This document shows positions 26,459-37,534 of a DNA stretch of 64,000 nucleotides, one piece after another (position 1 is the stretch's first letter; each line of letters opens with the position of its first letter). A program made the translations under genes and the position numbers. This DNA comes from Roseibium aggregatum IAM 12614. GTDB lineage: Bacteria > Pseudomonadota > Alphaproteobacteria > Rhizobiales > Stappiaceae. Location of the stretch: contig NZ_AAUW01000001.1 in NCBI RefSeq assembly GCF_000168975.1, forward strand, positions 62,001 through 126,000. The letters run 5' to 3'. A model generated the notes under the pieces. That model saw nothing but the letters and a program-made list of their open reading frames with translations, had not been told where the DNA came from and searched no databases.

Positions 26459-26490
26459 AAAAAAAGGCCGCGTACTTTGAAAGCCGCGGC
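26459..26490 (-). terminator. Rho-independent terminator of the dehydrogenase gene
   Basis: On the minus strand GCCGCG pairs with CGCGGC around CTTTCAAAGTA and is followed by seven T residues. It lies about 65 bp past the stop of the gene at 26554-27513. Confidence 0.85.
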
Positions 26491-26553
26491 GCTTAGGTCT
26501 GGTTGGTGTCTTGGCCCGAGTGGAGCTTTTCGCAAAGTCGCCGCAGCGTTCGC

Positions 26554-27513
26554 TCAGGCTGACCGCATTTCCGGCACCGGCGAGATGGCCTTGCCCGTTT
26601 CGAACCAGCTTTTCAGGTTGTCGACCACACGCTGGCCCATGGCATTGCGGGTTGCCTGCGATGCGGAACCGACATGCGGCAGCACCGTGACCCGCGGCAG
26701 TTTCAGAAGGGCTTCGGGCACATGCGGCTCGTTCTCGAAGACGTCAAGGCCGGCACCATAGATCGTGCCATTCTCAAGCGCCGTGATCAGCGCTTCCTCG
26801 TCGATGACGGTTCCCCGGCCGATGTTGATGACGATGCCATCTGGCCCGAGCGCCTCCAGCACTTCCGCATTGACAGCATGCCGGGTTTCCTCGCCGCCCG
26901 GCGCCACAACCATCAGCGTGTCGCAGGCAGCCGCCAGCTCCTTCGGCGTTGCGTGGTAGGGGTAGGAGATGTCGTCCTGCTTGTGGCGGCCGTGGTAATG
27001 GATCGTCATGCCGAAGGCTTCGGCGCGCTTGGCAATCGCCTTGCCGATCCGCCCAAGGCCGAAGATGCCGAGCGTGCGGCCCTGCATCGTCGCCCCAGTC
27101 AGCTTGTAGGGACCCTTGCTTTCCCAATTGCCCTGCCGCAGCCATTGCTCGGCCTGGCCAAATTCGCGGATCGTCATGATCATCAGCCCAAGCGCCGTAT
27201 CGGCAACTTCTTCCGTCAGGACGTCGGGCGTATGGGTCACCATCACATTCGCCGCCAGGCAATCGTCCGTGTTGATGTGGTCGTAGCCGACACCGAAGCT
27301 GGAAACGATCTCTGCATTCGGAACTTTCGCAAGAAACTCCGCGTTCACCGGCCCGAACGCCATGGCAACCCCGCGGATTTTCTTGCCGATTTCCGCCAGC
27401 AGCGCCTCCGGATTATCGGCCTCGTAGAGCCGGTGCACGGTAAAGGCGGCATCCAGCTGCTCCTGAACAATCGGCAGCATCGGGCGGGGCATCAGAATAT
27501 CGATGGAGGTCAT
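26554..27513 (-). CDS. D-isomer-specific 2-hydroxyacid dehydrogenase (GhrB/hydroxypyruvate reductase-like)
   Basis: This 319-residue NAD(P)-dependent dehydrogenase has the Rossmann motif GIFGLGRIGKA near residue 152, the signature FGVGYDHIN and the conserved INIGRGTVIDEEAL. The catalytic Arg/Glu/His triad is visible as the R of GRG, the E of VFENEP and the H of LPHVGSA. It would reduce glyoxylate, hydroxypyruvate or related 2-keto acids. It stands alone with its own terminator; the substrate cannot be resolved further. Confidence 0.88.
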   Translation of the reverse strand: MTSIDILMPRPMLPIVQEQLDAAFTVHRLYEADNPEALLAEIGKKIRGVAMAFGPVNAEFLAKVPNAEIVSSFGVGYDHINTDDCLAANVMVTHTPDVLTEEVADTALGLMIMTIREFGQAEQWLRQGNWESKGPYKLTGATMQGRTLGIFGLGRIGKAIAKRAEAFGMTIHYHGRHKQDDISYPYHATPKELAAACDTLMVVAPGGEETRHAVNAEVLEALGPDGIVINIGRGTVIDEEALITALENGTIYGAGLDVFENEPHVPEALLKLPRVTVLPHVGSASQATRNAMGQRVVDNLKSWFETGKAISPVPEMRSA

Positions 27514-28163
27514 GGCAGGTCCGGTGGGATGAAGAAGAAAGATGCGGTGACCTTAGGCACTTCGGCAGAGGGAGAAAAGATCCAAATGGGCGGAGGCGGT
27601 ACGCCGGTGCCGTTACACTTGAGGCGTGCATGGTTCAACTTGCCTGAGAAACGGCGTCTTCCACCGTCATTCCGGACAAGCGCGACAAAGTCGAGCGCAG
27701 ATCCGGAAACCAGAGATATTTCGCGCTAAGCGCGGCAAATTTGAGCCGGATCGGGAGTTCGCTTTGCTCACGCTGATACGCTGGGTTCCGGATCGGCGTG
27801 CAGCGTCGCTGCACTTGTCCGGAATGACAGTGTGGGTAGCGCTCAGGACCTGCTCGTAGTTAGGGAATTCGCCGCTAAAGCCTGACGCAATGGGCGTGGT
27901 GTGCTTCCTGGAGACTTTTAGTATCGCCAGCGGTCCGTAACGTGCCCAAAGAAAAGGTGCCTTATCCGCAGGCGAAGGCGGGCGGAAGTTGGCGCAGGAG
28001 GAGGAGTAATCGCGATTGCGCAGTCAACGACAGATGGCGATACAAGCTCATAGACCGCTCCCGGATTAATCCCCCCATTGCCCCCGGGCGTCATTTCCCC
28101 TAAAAGACGCCGCAGAATTCCTGAGAATCCCATCAGATTTTGAAAGCGGAGAAGCGGAGCCCC
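27514..28163. other. Long intergenic region with a palindromic repeat element
   Basis: No coding frame is convincing. The left part holds the inverted-repeat element described separately (27666-27828). The right part leads to ettA, with CGGAGAAGCGGAG just before its ATG. Confidence 0.5.
27666..27828. repeat. Intergenic palindromic element (GTCATTCCGGACAAG ends)
   Basis: GTCATTCCGGACAAG at 27666 is mirrored by CTTGTCCGGAATGAC ending at 27828. The interior repeats further short inverted pieces (CGCAGATCCGGAA against TTCCGGATCGGCG, and CGCGCTAAGCGCG). This is the structure of a dispersed intergenic mosaic element such as those common in alphaproteobacteria. Its copy number in the genome is unknown. 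Confidence 0.7.
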
Positions 28164-29813
<1,650 letters not shown>

Positions 29814-29832
29814 GCAAACGGCCTTAAATCTG

Positions 29833-29857
29833 AAACAGGGGGCTTGCCCCCTGTTTT
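29833..29857 (+). terminator. Rho-independent terminator of ettA
   Basis: AAACAGGGGGC pairs with GCCCCCTGTTT around a TT loop, followed by TTCTC. It begins 20 bp after the ettA stop. Confidence 0.85.
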
Positions 29858-29953
29858 CTCAATGTGCCGGACCCGGCAACGGGCCGGCATCTTTTTTGCG
29901 CGGCGGCACATACCGGCCACCGGGCGATTGTTGTCCAGTGAGCGGCACAAGGC

Positions 29954-30916
29954 ATGGTCCACAGAACTCTCGTCTGTCTGTTTGCGGCTTTCGCCATTGC
30001 CGTCCTGGTTTCCTTTCTGGCGGCTGTCGGCTGGCCCCTCGATCTTCTGGCGCATTTTCAGGCCCAATACGTTCTTGCCGGCCTGTCGTTTGCCGTTGGA
30101 TTTGCGGTCTGCCGGACCTGGTCCATATCGGCGCTGGCGATCTGCCTGTCGCTGGTCGCACTCGTGCGCATGGAGGTCTTCGACGACGGGCGCTTTGCGG
30201 CATCCTCCGATGCGGCGGAACCGGCAATCAGCGTCGCCACCGCAAATCTCTTCGGCAGCGCTGCAGCGCTCGATAACCTCATTGAGGAAAACTCGGCGCG
30301 CGCCTTCGATCTGATGATCCTCACGGAGCTTCCGGTACCTGCCGACAAAGCGCTGCTCGACCGGTTTCAAGGCATGCTTCATGTGGCAGGAACGCCCGAT
30401 CAGGCGCTCGGCGGACGCCCCGCTGCAATTATCCTGTCGCGCATTGCGCCGCGCAGCGTCGACCTGATCCCTGTGGACCGGAACCCTTACGCGATCACGA
30501 AAGCAGTCTACTGCAGTGTGCAGGCGGAGCCCTGCATGAGTGTCTTTGCGGTCCACACCCTGCCGCCCTTCAGGCGGGACTTCTATCTGCACCAGGCGGA
30601 CATTCTTCAAAAGCTTGCATCCGAAGTCTCGAAGACGCCGGGACCGGTTCTGGTTGCCGGCGACATGAACGCCGCCTCCTGGGCGCCGCTTCTGAAGCGG
30701 TTTCAGGAAACGGCGGGGGTGCGCAAGGCTGTCTGCGGCAGCCGCTGGACCCCGACATGGCTTGCCCCTGTTCCGGGCATCGGCCTCGAACTCGACCATT
30801 TCTTCGTCAAGGACGGGCTTGCGGTGAAAAACTGCGAACTCGGACACTTCAACGGCTCCGACCACTGGCCTGTCTTTGCCGAGTTCACCCTTGCGGAGGG
30901 AAAGCCGTCGGACTGA
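29954..30916 (+). CDS. Membrane-anchored endonuclease/exonuclease/phosphatase-family protein
   Basis: This 320-residue protein has three hydrophobic N-terminal segments (about residues 5-25, 35-55 and 55-72), followed by an EEP-fold catalytic domain. Visible motifs are SVATANLFG (metal/Asn), ILTELPVPAD (Glu), VFAVHTLPP, VAGDMNAASW (Asp/Asn) and GSDHWPVFAE (catalytic Asp-His). It is similar to vanJ/YafD-like proteins. The active site probably faces the periplasm; the substrate (phosphodiester or lipid phosphate) is unknown. Confidence 0.82.
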   Translation: MVHRTLVCLFAAFAIAVLVSFLAAVGWPLDLLAHFQAQYVLAGLSFAVGFAVCRTWSISALAICLSLVALVRMEVFDDGRFAASSDAAEPAISVATANLFGSAAALDNLIEENSARAFDLMILTELPVPADKALLDRFQGMLHVAGTPDQALGGRPAAIILSRIAPRSVDLIPVDRNPYAITKAVYCSVQAEPCMSVFAVHTLPPFRRDFYLHQADILQKLASEVSKTPGPVLVAGDMNAASWAPLLKRFQETAGVRKAVCGSRWTPTWLAPVPGIGLELDHFFVKDGLAVKNCELGHFNGSDHWPVFAEFTLAEGKPSD

Positions 30917-31045
30917 CCTTCCGGCGGCAACCCGGTGTTCGACGGACCGAGGCGCCATGGACACGAGACGATGCAATCCGCATAAGAGATTTCTGTTCAG
31001 AACGTCAGGGCCTCTGCCCTGAAAAGCCGGGTTCAAGTCAAGCCA

Positions 31046-33130
31046 ATGCTTCAAGCCGTGTCGGACCTAAAGACAAGTCTCCTGCGCACCGATCCGGGCG
31101 GCCTGCGGCTGATGCGCGGCGTTCACCTGATGCTGACCGTGCTTGGTGCGGTCTTTCTGGCAAATGTGGTGGCAAGCTTCGTGCCCGGTCAGTCGGCTTT
31201 CAAACTGGCCGTTCTGGCAGCCGCCGCCGGCGGGCATTGCCTGATGTTTACGCCGGTCTCCACCCGAAAGGCCGAAATCTTCGGTATCCTGAAACTTGGA
31301 GCACTGCTGACGGCCCTGTTTGCGCTCGGGGCTGTTGCTGCCGAGGTGTCGGGAAAAAGCGCCTCAACCGTTCTGCAGACGTTCTGGATCGCCGCGATCA
31401 TGCTGGGCTTTGCCATGCAGGGGCTCAGCCCCTTCTGGCAGCGTGCGGGGCGCAGCATGGCGATCTGCTGGCTGTTCGTGGTCCTCGGCAACCTCGGCGG
31501 ATCGCCCGGCCTCTGGCTGCCAGCCATGGCGGTGCTTGGAACGGTGACAGCGCTCGTGGTCCGCACAGGGCTGTGGCGGCCTTCGACATATCGAACCTAC
31601 TTGCGCGTCGAGGCTGCCAACCGCCAGGCAATGGCGACCTATCTGCGGCAACTGTCGGGCAGGTCTGCCGGTTCGCCCGGCACCGCGGCTATCCGGATCA
31701 GGGATCTGGCAAAGCTGCGCATGGAACTTCAGGCATGCGCCGATCTGCTCAGGCCGGAAGGCGAGTTGCAGGGCATGTCACCGGAGGCGGCAATCATGGT
31801 GGAGCTTGCCCTGGAAGTCGTCGGCGATGCCCGCACCCAGCTTTCCCAGGACGCTCAAAACCGTCTGACCCAGGATGCCGGCTTTCGCCGCACGGTCGAC
31901 CGGCTTGTCCATCGCCTGGAAACCGGGGAGGGCGATACGGTGGAAGGTGATGCCGGGGACGGCGCAGCTGCCGTGAGCTGGCTTCAGGCCGATGCGGGGG
32001 CGACAGCACATGACCGGTTTCAGGAACTGCGCATCGCCCAGGCTTTCAAGCGGTTGTGGCTGCTGGCGGCAAAAGACAAGCCGGTTCGTCTGAGCCTCGG
32101 TTCGGATACAAGCGGCCCCACGCACGGCTGGTGGCAGAAGCTCTCCTGGCGCCTGTCGCTTCAGGCAGGTGTCGCGGCCGGGATCGGCTTTTCCCTGGGG
32201 CTCACGTTTGATCTCAATCACGCCTATTGGGTCACGCTGACCATCATCATCGTCCTCTCGAACAGCCTCGGAGCGACGCTGCTTCGAACCGCGCAGCGGA
32301 TCGGCGGGACGGCGGGCGGTGTCGTTCTGGCCATGCTGGTCGATCCGGCATTGGCGGAGTTTCCAGCCGTCAGGCTCGTGCTTGTTGTCATTGCCATACC
32401 CGGTGTCATCGTTTTCCTCGATCGCAATTACGCCATTGCCTCCGGCATCATCAGTTTCCTGGTGGTCATGGGGCTTCAGACCCTGGAGGGCCTGCCCATC
32501 GGCGAACTCTGGTCGCGTCTCTATGACACGATGATCGGCGCAGGCGTGGGCCTTGCTGCGGCATGGCTGCTGTTTCCCAACCGCACCGGCGCAAGCTTCA
32601 AAGGGCTGGCGTCCGATTACCTCAACGCCTGCCGGAAATGCCTGAGGGTGGAAGGTGGCGGGCCGGAGACGGACCTTCAGGATCTCGCCCGTCTTCGTAC
32701 GGCGGCGAGCACTCTGATCGCTACCGCAAGGTCCTACCGGATAGAACAGGCGCCCTGGTCGTCGTTCACACGCTCCACCAGTGATATGAACGTGCTGGTG
32801 ATCGTTCTGGCCCAATATGTGGTGCTCTACCGCGAGGCCCGTTCGGACGTTGCGCGGGAAAAGCTCGAAAGCCCGGTCAAGTCCGGAATAGACGCGCTTG
32901 TCGCCCGCATGGACAAGCGCCTGGAGGACGAGTTTGCGGCTGTGCTGGAGGGACGCCCGAGGCAGACCGTTCCGGGTCTGGAGGATGACTGGATGTCAGC
33001 CATGCCCGAGGGGGCAACAGGCAACCTTGCGCTGGAAACCGGTTGGGTCGCGATGCTCTATCACGCCCGGAAAATCGTCAGATGCCTGGACGGATTGCGC
33101 AAGGAAAAGTTTCTCTCCGGTCCTGCCTGA
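31046..33130 (+). CDS. FUSC-family membrane transporter
   Basis: This 694-residue protein has two blocks of transmembrane helices (about residues 20-180 and 360-505), separated and followed by soluble domains, the duplicated layout of FUSC/aromatic-acid-exporter (AaeB/YccS) proteins. The second block includes FDLNHAYWVTLTIIIVLSN and ATLLRTAQRIGGTAGGV, the most conserved family signature. It is expected to export small aromatic or toxic acids across the inner membrane. No membrane-fusion partner is adjacent, so its partner protein is unknown. Confidence 0.88.
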   Translation: MLQAVSDLKTSLLRTDPGGLRLMRGVHLMLTVLGAVFLANVVASFVPGQSAFKLAVLAAAAGGHCLMFTPVSTRKAEIFGILKLGALLTALFALGAVAAEVSGKSASTVLQTFWIAAIMLGFAMQGLSPFWQRAGRSMAICWLFVVLGNLGGSPGLWLPAMAVLGTVTALVVRTGLWRPSTYRTYLRVEAANRQAMATYLRQLSGRSAGSPGTAAIRIRDLAKLRMELQACADLLRPEGELQGMSPEAAIMVELALEVVGDARTQLSQDAQNRLTQDAGFRRTVDRLVHRLETGEGDTVEGDAGDGAAAVSWLQADAGATAHDRFQELRIAQAFKRLWLLAAKDKPVRLSLGSDTSGPTHGWWQKLSWRLSLQAGVAAGIGFSLGLTFDLNHAYWVTLTIIIVLSNSLGATLLRTAQRIGGTAGGVVLAMLVDPALAEFPAVRLVLVVIAIPGVIVFLDRNYAIASGIISFLVVMGLQTLEGLPIGELWSRLYDTMIGAGVGLAAAWLLFPNRTGASFKGLASDYLNACRKCLRVEGGGPETDLQDLARLRTAASTLIATARSYRIEQAPWSSFTRSTSDMNVLVIVLAQYVVLYREARSDVAREKLESPVKSGIDALVARMDKRLEDEFAAVLEGRPRQTVPGLEDDWMSAMPEGATGNLALETGWVAMLYHARKIVRCLDGLRKEKFLSGPA

Positions 33131-33264
33131 AAAGAGCCGTATCCGGCTCAAATTTCGGGCGCGGTGCATTGATCTGCCGCGTTTATGAAAACATCAATGA
33201 GTTTCGTTGGTCAGGAAAGCGCCCATACCCTAGCTTCGCCTTTCGGCCGCGACAGGAGACACCG

Positions 33265-33882
33265 ATGACAGACCAACTCGACCTTCTTGCCGATGACCTT
33301 CGGATCACACCGGCATTCAGGGCCGCCGGCAAGGTGGAAGGCGTCTTCCGAACAAGTTCTGCGGAAGACTTCAGAACCGCCGCCGTGGAGGCGCTGGATC
33401 TGACGTTCGAAGGCATTTCGGGAGACCGGCACGGCGGCCACACCCGCAGGGCCGGCGGCCGCGAACCCTGGTATCCACGAGGCACCGAGATGTGCAACGA
33501 ACGTCAGATTTCCATCCTGTCGACGGAAGAACTTGCCGAGACCGCATCGCGCATGGAGATTGCGGAGCTGAAGGCCGAATGGATTGGCGGCAATATCCTC
33601 GTCTCCGGGATACCGAGGCTGTCCCTCGTTCCGCCGCGCACACGGCTGGTCTTCGAGAGCGGCGTGGTTATTCGTGTGGACGGTGACAACAAACCCTGCC
33701 GTTTTGCAGGCGAGGCGATTGCCGAACATTTTCCGGACAGGGACGGGCTGGACCTGCTTTTTCCACAAAAGGCAAAGCGCCTCAGAGGGCTCGTCGGCTA
33801 TATCGAAATTCCGGGGAAGATTGCGGCAGGCGAGACCGTCACCGCTCATGTTCCCGAACAGTGGATTTACGAACGCATCTGA
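33265..33882 (+). CDS. MOSC-domain protein
   Basis: The protein has 205 residues from the ATG preceded by ACAGGAGAC. The MOSC domain spans roughly residues 25-195: LTFEGISGDRHGG, then RQISILSTEEL, WIGGNILVSGIP and DNKPCRFAGEAI, whose conserved Cys would bind molybdenum cofactor sulfur. MOSC proteins act in molybdenum-cofactor sulfuration or as stand-alone reductases. The adjacent genes (FUSC, RidA) give no further pathway hint. Confidence 0.87.
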   Translation: MTDQLDLLADDLRITPAFRAAGKVEGVFRTSSAEDFRTAAVEALDLTFEGISGDRHGGHTRRAGGREPWYPRGTEMCNERQISILSTEELAETASRMEIAELKAEWIGGNILVSGIPRLSLVPPRTRLVFESGVVIRVDGDNKPCRFAGEAIAEHFPDRDGLDLLFPQKAKRLRGLVGYIEIPGKIAAGETVTAHVPEQWIYERI

Positions 33883-33975
33883 TTTTGAGGGTGGCTGTAT
33901 GCGAAACCTCTTTCCCGAGGATCGCAAATTTCTCTAGTCTGGACGCTCTGTCATAACCTTCCAACAGGAGCCTCC

Positions 33976-34368
33976 ATGCTGCCGATCCACCACATGATCG
34001 ACCAGGCGCCACAGCCGGTCGCGCCGTTTTCCCATGCCGTCGAAATTGACGGCTGGGTGTTCGTGACCGGCCAGATGCCAACCCTGCCGGATGACCCGGA
34101 CGCCCCGTTGCCGGAAGGCATCGAGGCGCAGACCGTACGCGTGATGGAAAACCTGAAGCTCGTTCTGGGGGGTCTCGGGCTCGGTCTGGAAAATACGACC
34201 TTTGTCCGTGTCTATCTGACCGAATTCAAGCGCGACTATCAGGCTATGAACGATACTTACCGGGCGTTTTTCGAACCCGGGAAATTGCCGGGCCGCACCT
34301 GTGTCGGTGTGTCGGGCCTTGCCGTAGATGCGCTCGTCGAGATCGACCTGATCGCCCGGCGGCCATGA
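33976..34368 (+). CDS. RidA-family protein
   Basis: This 130-residue YjgF/YER057c/UK114 protein contains AVEIDGWVFVTGQMP at the N-terminal strand and FVRVYLTEFKRDYQAMNDTY in the middle. The active-site Arg sits in LPGRTCVGVSGLA. RidA proteins are trimeric imine deaminases that remove 2-aminoacrylate-type intermediates; subfamily members vary in substrate. The ATG follows AACAGGAG. It is transcribed with the MOSC gene 93 bp upstream. Confidence 0.9.
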   Translation: MLPIHHMIDQAPQPVAPFSHAVEIDGWVFVTGQMPTLPDDPDAPLPEGIEAQTVRVMENLKLVLGGLGLGLENTTFVRVYLTEFKRDYQAMNDTYRAFFEPGKLPGRTCVGVSGLAVDALVEIDLIARRP

Positions 34369-34495
34369 TGCCTTAAGCCAGGGGCTGCCAGCCTTCCGGC
34401 TTCCTGAAAACCGGCAGGTGCAAAGCGCAGACTAACGGCATCCGGGAGGCGCGTGACGTGTAAACGCATCAGGGCTGCGCCTTGCTGCGGAGCAG

Positions 34496-34819
34496 TCAAT
34501 CTTCGGCTGGGGACGCATCGTCGGCTTCCAGACGTTTCGCGCATCCCCAGGAACTCAGCACGTCGTTCATGTCGTCCAGCACGAAGAACCGGGCAGCGTC
34601 GCGGTCATAGCCTTCGTCCAGCAGCGTCTCGTAGTCGGTCAGTGTGTGGCGGACATGGCTGGTGGTGGCCTGCCAGAGAGCAATGGAAGGCGGCAGGTGG
34701 CGCAGATGGCCGGCCAGGGCAACCTCAAGGATGGCTTCGGCATCGGAAAATGGAATGCGTGGCAGCAGGACCCGCAGCGCCTTGCGCATGTCTTTCTGAC
34801 GCTTGGTGCCGCCAGTCAT
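34496..34819 (-). CDS. DUF2293-domain protein
   Basis: This 107-residue helical protein has the DUF2293 pattern: LLPRIPFSDAEAILEVA, HLRHLPPSIALWQATTSHVRHTLTDYE (the conserved His-x-x-Thr-x-Tyr segment shared by most members) and ARFFVLDDMNDVLSSWG. It is cytosolic and of unknown function. It starts just downstream of the GGDEF-EAL gene on the same strand, with 96 bp between them, but there is no evidence that the two are co-transcribed. Confidence 0.75.
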   Translation of the reverse strand: MTGGTKRQKDMRKALRVLLPRIPFSDAEAILEVALAGHLRHLPPSIALWQATTSHVRHTLTDYETLLDEGYDRDAARFFVLDDMNDVLSSWGCAKRLEADDASPAED

Positions 34820-34915
34820 GAATCTATCCCTTGAGTGAAGAGTAAGGAGAACCGGGAAGGGGAGGCTAAAGGCTTGAAGTGAGCTGCTACCTTACAGCCC
34901 TGTTCCGGATGTCCG

Positions 34916-36925
34916 TCAGGCGCGGAAAAACTGAATGCTGTTGGCGGCAGCCGTTCCCGACAAGGGAAGGCCCGCAACAGTTCCGTTTTCCCCGGTGCTT
35001 GCCAAAATGTCCTCGAAGGGTAGGGGCGCGCTGAAATGGTATCCCTGGACCAACCGGCAGCGCATGGCTTCCAGCAACTCCAGCTGATGGCTTTCCTCAA
35101 CACCTTCCACCACGCAGGACATCTTCATCGACCGGCACAGATTGACGATCGAGGTTACAACGCCGCTCGCGATCGGGTCCCTGATACCGGAAACGAAGCT
35201 GCGGTCGATCTTGACGCAGTCGATGGGTAGCCGATGCAGGTAGCCGAGGCTGGAATAGCCGGTGCCGAAATCATCCAGCGCCAGTTTGACACCGGCCTTT
35301 CGAAGAAGCTGCAGGCAGGTCTCGGCCGCTTCGTAGCTGCCGATCACGGATGTCTCGGTAATTTCAAAGGTGATCTGCCTGGGGTTTACGCCCGCACGGC
35401 GTATGATGTCGAGGAGCGCAGCCACGGTTTCCGAAGACGTGACGTCATGGGCGGACAGGTTGAACGACAGGGTGAGCGAGCCGGGCAGGCTCTTGATCTG
35501 GGCGACCGCCTTTTCGAACAGCGACAGGGTCAATCGATGGATCAGGCCGGCCCGCTCGGCTATGGGGATGAACTTGTCCGGAGCAATCCTGCCCAATTGC
35601 GGGCTGTTCCACCGCGCTAGCGCCTCAAAGCCTACAACGAAGCGTTCCGGCAACTGGACCACAGGCTGGAAATAGACCTGGAACTCGCTGGCTAGATCGG
35701 CGCTTTGAAGGGCAGCTTCAATCGCCCTTTCCGAGCGGATACGGGCTTCATGCTCCGCCGAGTAGACGGTGGTCCGGCCGCGCAGGCTGGTCTTTGAATT
35801 ATAAAGCGCGTAGTCGGACCGGTCGAACAGCACATGGGCGGATGTCCCAGCGTCCGGATAAAATGCAATGCCGCAGGACGCGCCGACGGATACCTGAAGT
35901 TCTCCGATCCGGTAGGGGCGGCTGATCTGCTCGCAAATGAATTGGCCCGTGCGCGCAGCCTCATTGAGGTTACCGAGATAGAGAAAGCCGAATTCATCAC
36001 CGCCAAGGCGGCAGATCTCGACGTCCGGAATTCCGATGTTTTTCAGGCGCAGCCCGACTTCCATCAGCAACTGGTCACCCAACTGATGGCCATATGTGTC
36101 GTTGATGGGCTTGAATCGGTCCAGATCGACAACACCGACGGCGAACTTCCGGCCAGTGTCTTTCACCTCATCGATCAGGCTCTCAAGCCTTTTAAAGAAG
36201 TGACGCCGATTGGGAAGGTCGGTAAGGGCGTCGGTCTGGGCGAGTTTGGAGTTTTCCGCGTTGAGAAGCTCCGTTTCCCTTTGTTTGGCAGCCAGTTCCG
36301 ACTGCGACACGATCAGTTTGCAAAAGCCCCTGTATCCGTTCAGGAGAACCTGCAGAACAACGAGGCAGACCAGGAAGATGTTCAGCCCCATGGCGATGTA
36401 AACATCCTCGTTCTGGCCAAGATAATGTACCAGATACGGGATGGTGACGATGACCATGACCATCAGGGCGGCCTGCGGCAAATGCATCAGGCAGAAGATG
36501 CAGCCAATGACGGTGATGGCGATGAACAGCGCGACATGCCCGCGCTCCGTGGGCCCGCCGTAACCATCCAGGCTGAGCGACCACGCGATATAGATGACTG
36601 AAATCAGACTGCCGAGGATGACCGTCTGCCGGATCTTGCGGATGGCCTCTTGCGGAGCAAGCTCCGTTTTACGGGCACGCAACCAGGCCACCATGCGCAC
36701 CACGGTCACGAGCAGGATGACCGCCAGAATGCCGACTGTCAGATAGGCCGGCGCAACGTCAAAATGGGTATAGGCAACTGCAATCGCGTTGACCATGAGG
36801 AGGGCATAGAGCGATGGAATCTGGGTCTTCAGCTCATTGTACTGAGCCTGCGCTATTTCCGGATGGCGTGGATCGATCATCATCCATCTCAGGAAAGCCC
36901 GGATTTTTTCCATCATTTTCTCCAT
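34916..36925 (-). CDS. Membrane GGDEF-EAL protein (c-di-GMP cyclase/phosphodiesterase)
   Basis: This 669-residue protein has about six N-terminal transmembrane segments (residues ~40-205), a coiled-coil linker, a GGDEF domain with intact GGDEF at 308-312 and the upstream TDLPNRRHF, then an EAL domain. EAL motifs are complete: EAL 434-436, LSFNLSAHD, ITETSV, LDDFGTGYSSL, KIDRSF, VEGVEE and QGYHF. Both activities therefore look possible. The membrane part resembles MASE-type sensors without an obvious ligand pocket. With the PilZ and CSS-EAL proteins it adds to c-di-GMP signalling encoded here. Confidence 0.92.
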   Translation of the reverse strand: MEKMMEKIRAFLRWMMIDPRHPEIAQAQYNELKTQIPSLYALLMVNAIAVAYTHFDVAPAYLTVGILAVILLVTVVRMVAWLRARKTELAPQEAIRKIRQTVILGSLISVIYIAWSLSLDGYGGPTERGHVALFIAITVIGCIFCLMHLPQAALMVMVIVTIPYLVHYLGQNEDVYIAMGLNIFLVCLVVLQVLLNGYRGFCKLIVSQSELAAKQRETELLNAENSKLAQTDALTDLPNRRHFFKRLESLIDEVKDTGRKFAVGVVDLDRFKPINDTYGHQLGDQLLMEVGLRLKNIGIPDVEICRLGGDEFGFLYLGNLNEAARTGQFICEQISRPYRIGELQVSVGASCGIAFYPDAGTSAHVLFDRSDYALYNSKTSLRGRTTVYSAEHEARIRSERAIEAALQSADLASEFQVYFQPVVQLPERFVVGFEALARWNSPQLGRIAPDKFIPIAERAGLIHRLTLSLFEKAVAQIKSLPGSLTLSFNLSAHDVTSSETVAALLDIIRRAGVNPRQITFEITETSVIGSYEAAETCLQLLRKAGVKLALDDFGTGYSSLGYLHRLPIDCVKIDRSFVSGIRDPIASGVVTSIVNLCRSMKMSCVVEGVEESHQLELLEAMRCRLVQGYHFSAPLPFEDILASTGENGTVAGLPLSGTAAANSIQFFRA

Positions 36926-37534
36926 TGATATTTCTTCTAATCGAAATGAGATAAAGAATAGTTATTTGATCAACTTTCATGACCTTGGGTCGTGTTCCGA
37001 TTGCGGAAGCGTTAAATAGTTGGATGGGGAAAATGCGGCTTCTTTTTACTGATATTCGAAGGTCAAGGTCAGGTCATGTATAAGAAATAGTCAGTTCCTG
37101 ATTTTACCTGTAGTCGTCTTGTGTGTTATTGCCGTTGCCGGCGTCAAAAAAATTCAGGATTGCTCAAGGCTTCGCTGTTGGATCATGTATCCAATTTTTG
37201 GGGAACGCAATGTGACTGTCCGAAAGTTCCATGTAATCGCACTCACCTACATGGAGTTTATTACTGAACGGTTCCTATCGAACTTTTGGTCATCGCCTTC
37301 TGGCAGGACGTCACGCTGGCACGTTTGCCCGATAAAGGGAGCCGGATGGCAGCAAGTTGCCGGATCGGAAATTCTCAAGGCGGCCAGGGTTCACCGAACC
37401 GGATGCGAGGGGTAGACACCCGCTGCATCAAGGCTTGCAGACGGTGCCCACGACAGCTCGTTCCGGGCGATGGCTTCCTGGAATAAGATAAGCAGACTAT
37501 TTTTTTATCTCGAAATTGCGCTATATAGGCAGGC
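36926..37534. other. Intergenic region, no gene supported
   Basis: About 600 bp between the divergent GGDEF-EAL gene and the SufR-like regulator. Parts are AT-rich (36930-37100). Short frames on the plus strand (37119-37486) lack ribosome-binding sites and protein-like composition. The stretch probably holds both promoters. Confidence 0.5.

Noticed and set aside
27666-27828. Palindromic element as a CRISPR repeat or attachment site
   Set aside because: Only one pair of arms, no regularly spaced repeats, no cas genes and no tRNA or integrase nearby.
37119-37486. Plus-strand frames upstream of the SufR-like regulator
   Set aside because: Short, no ribosome-binding sites, composition not protein-like.
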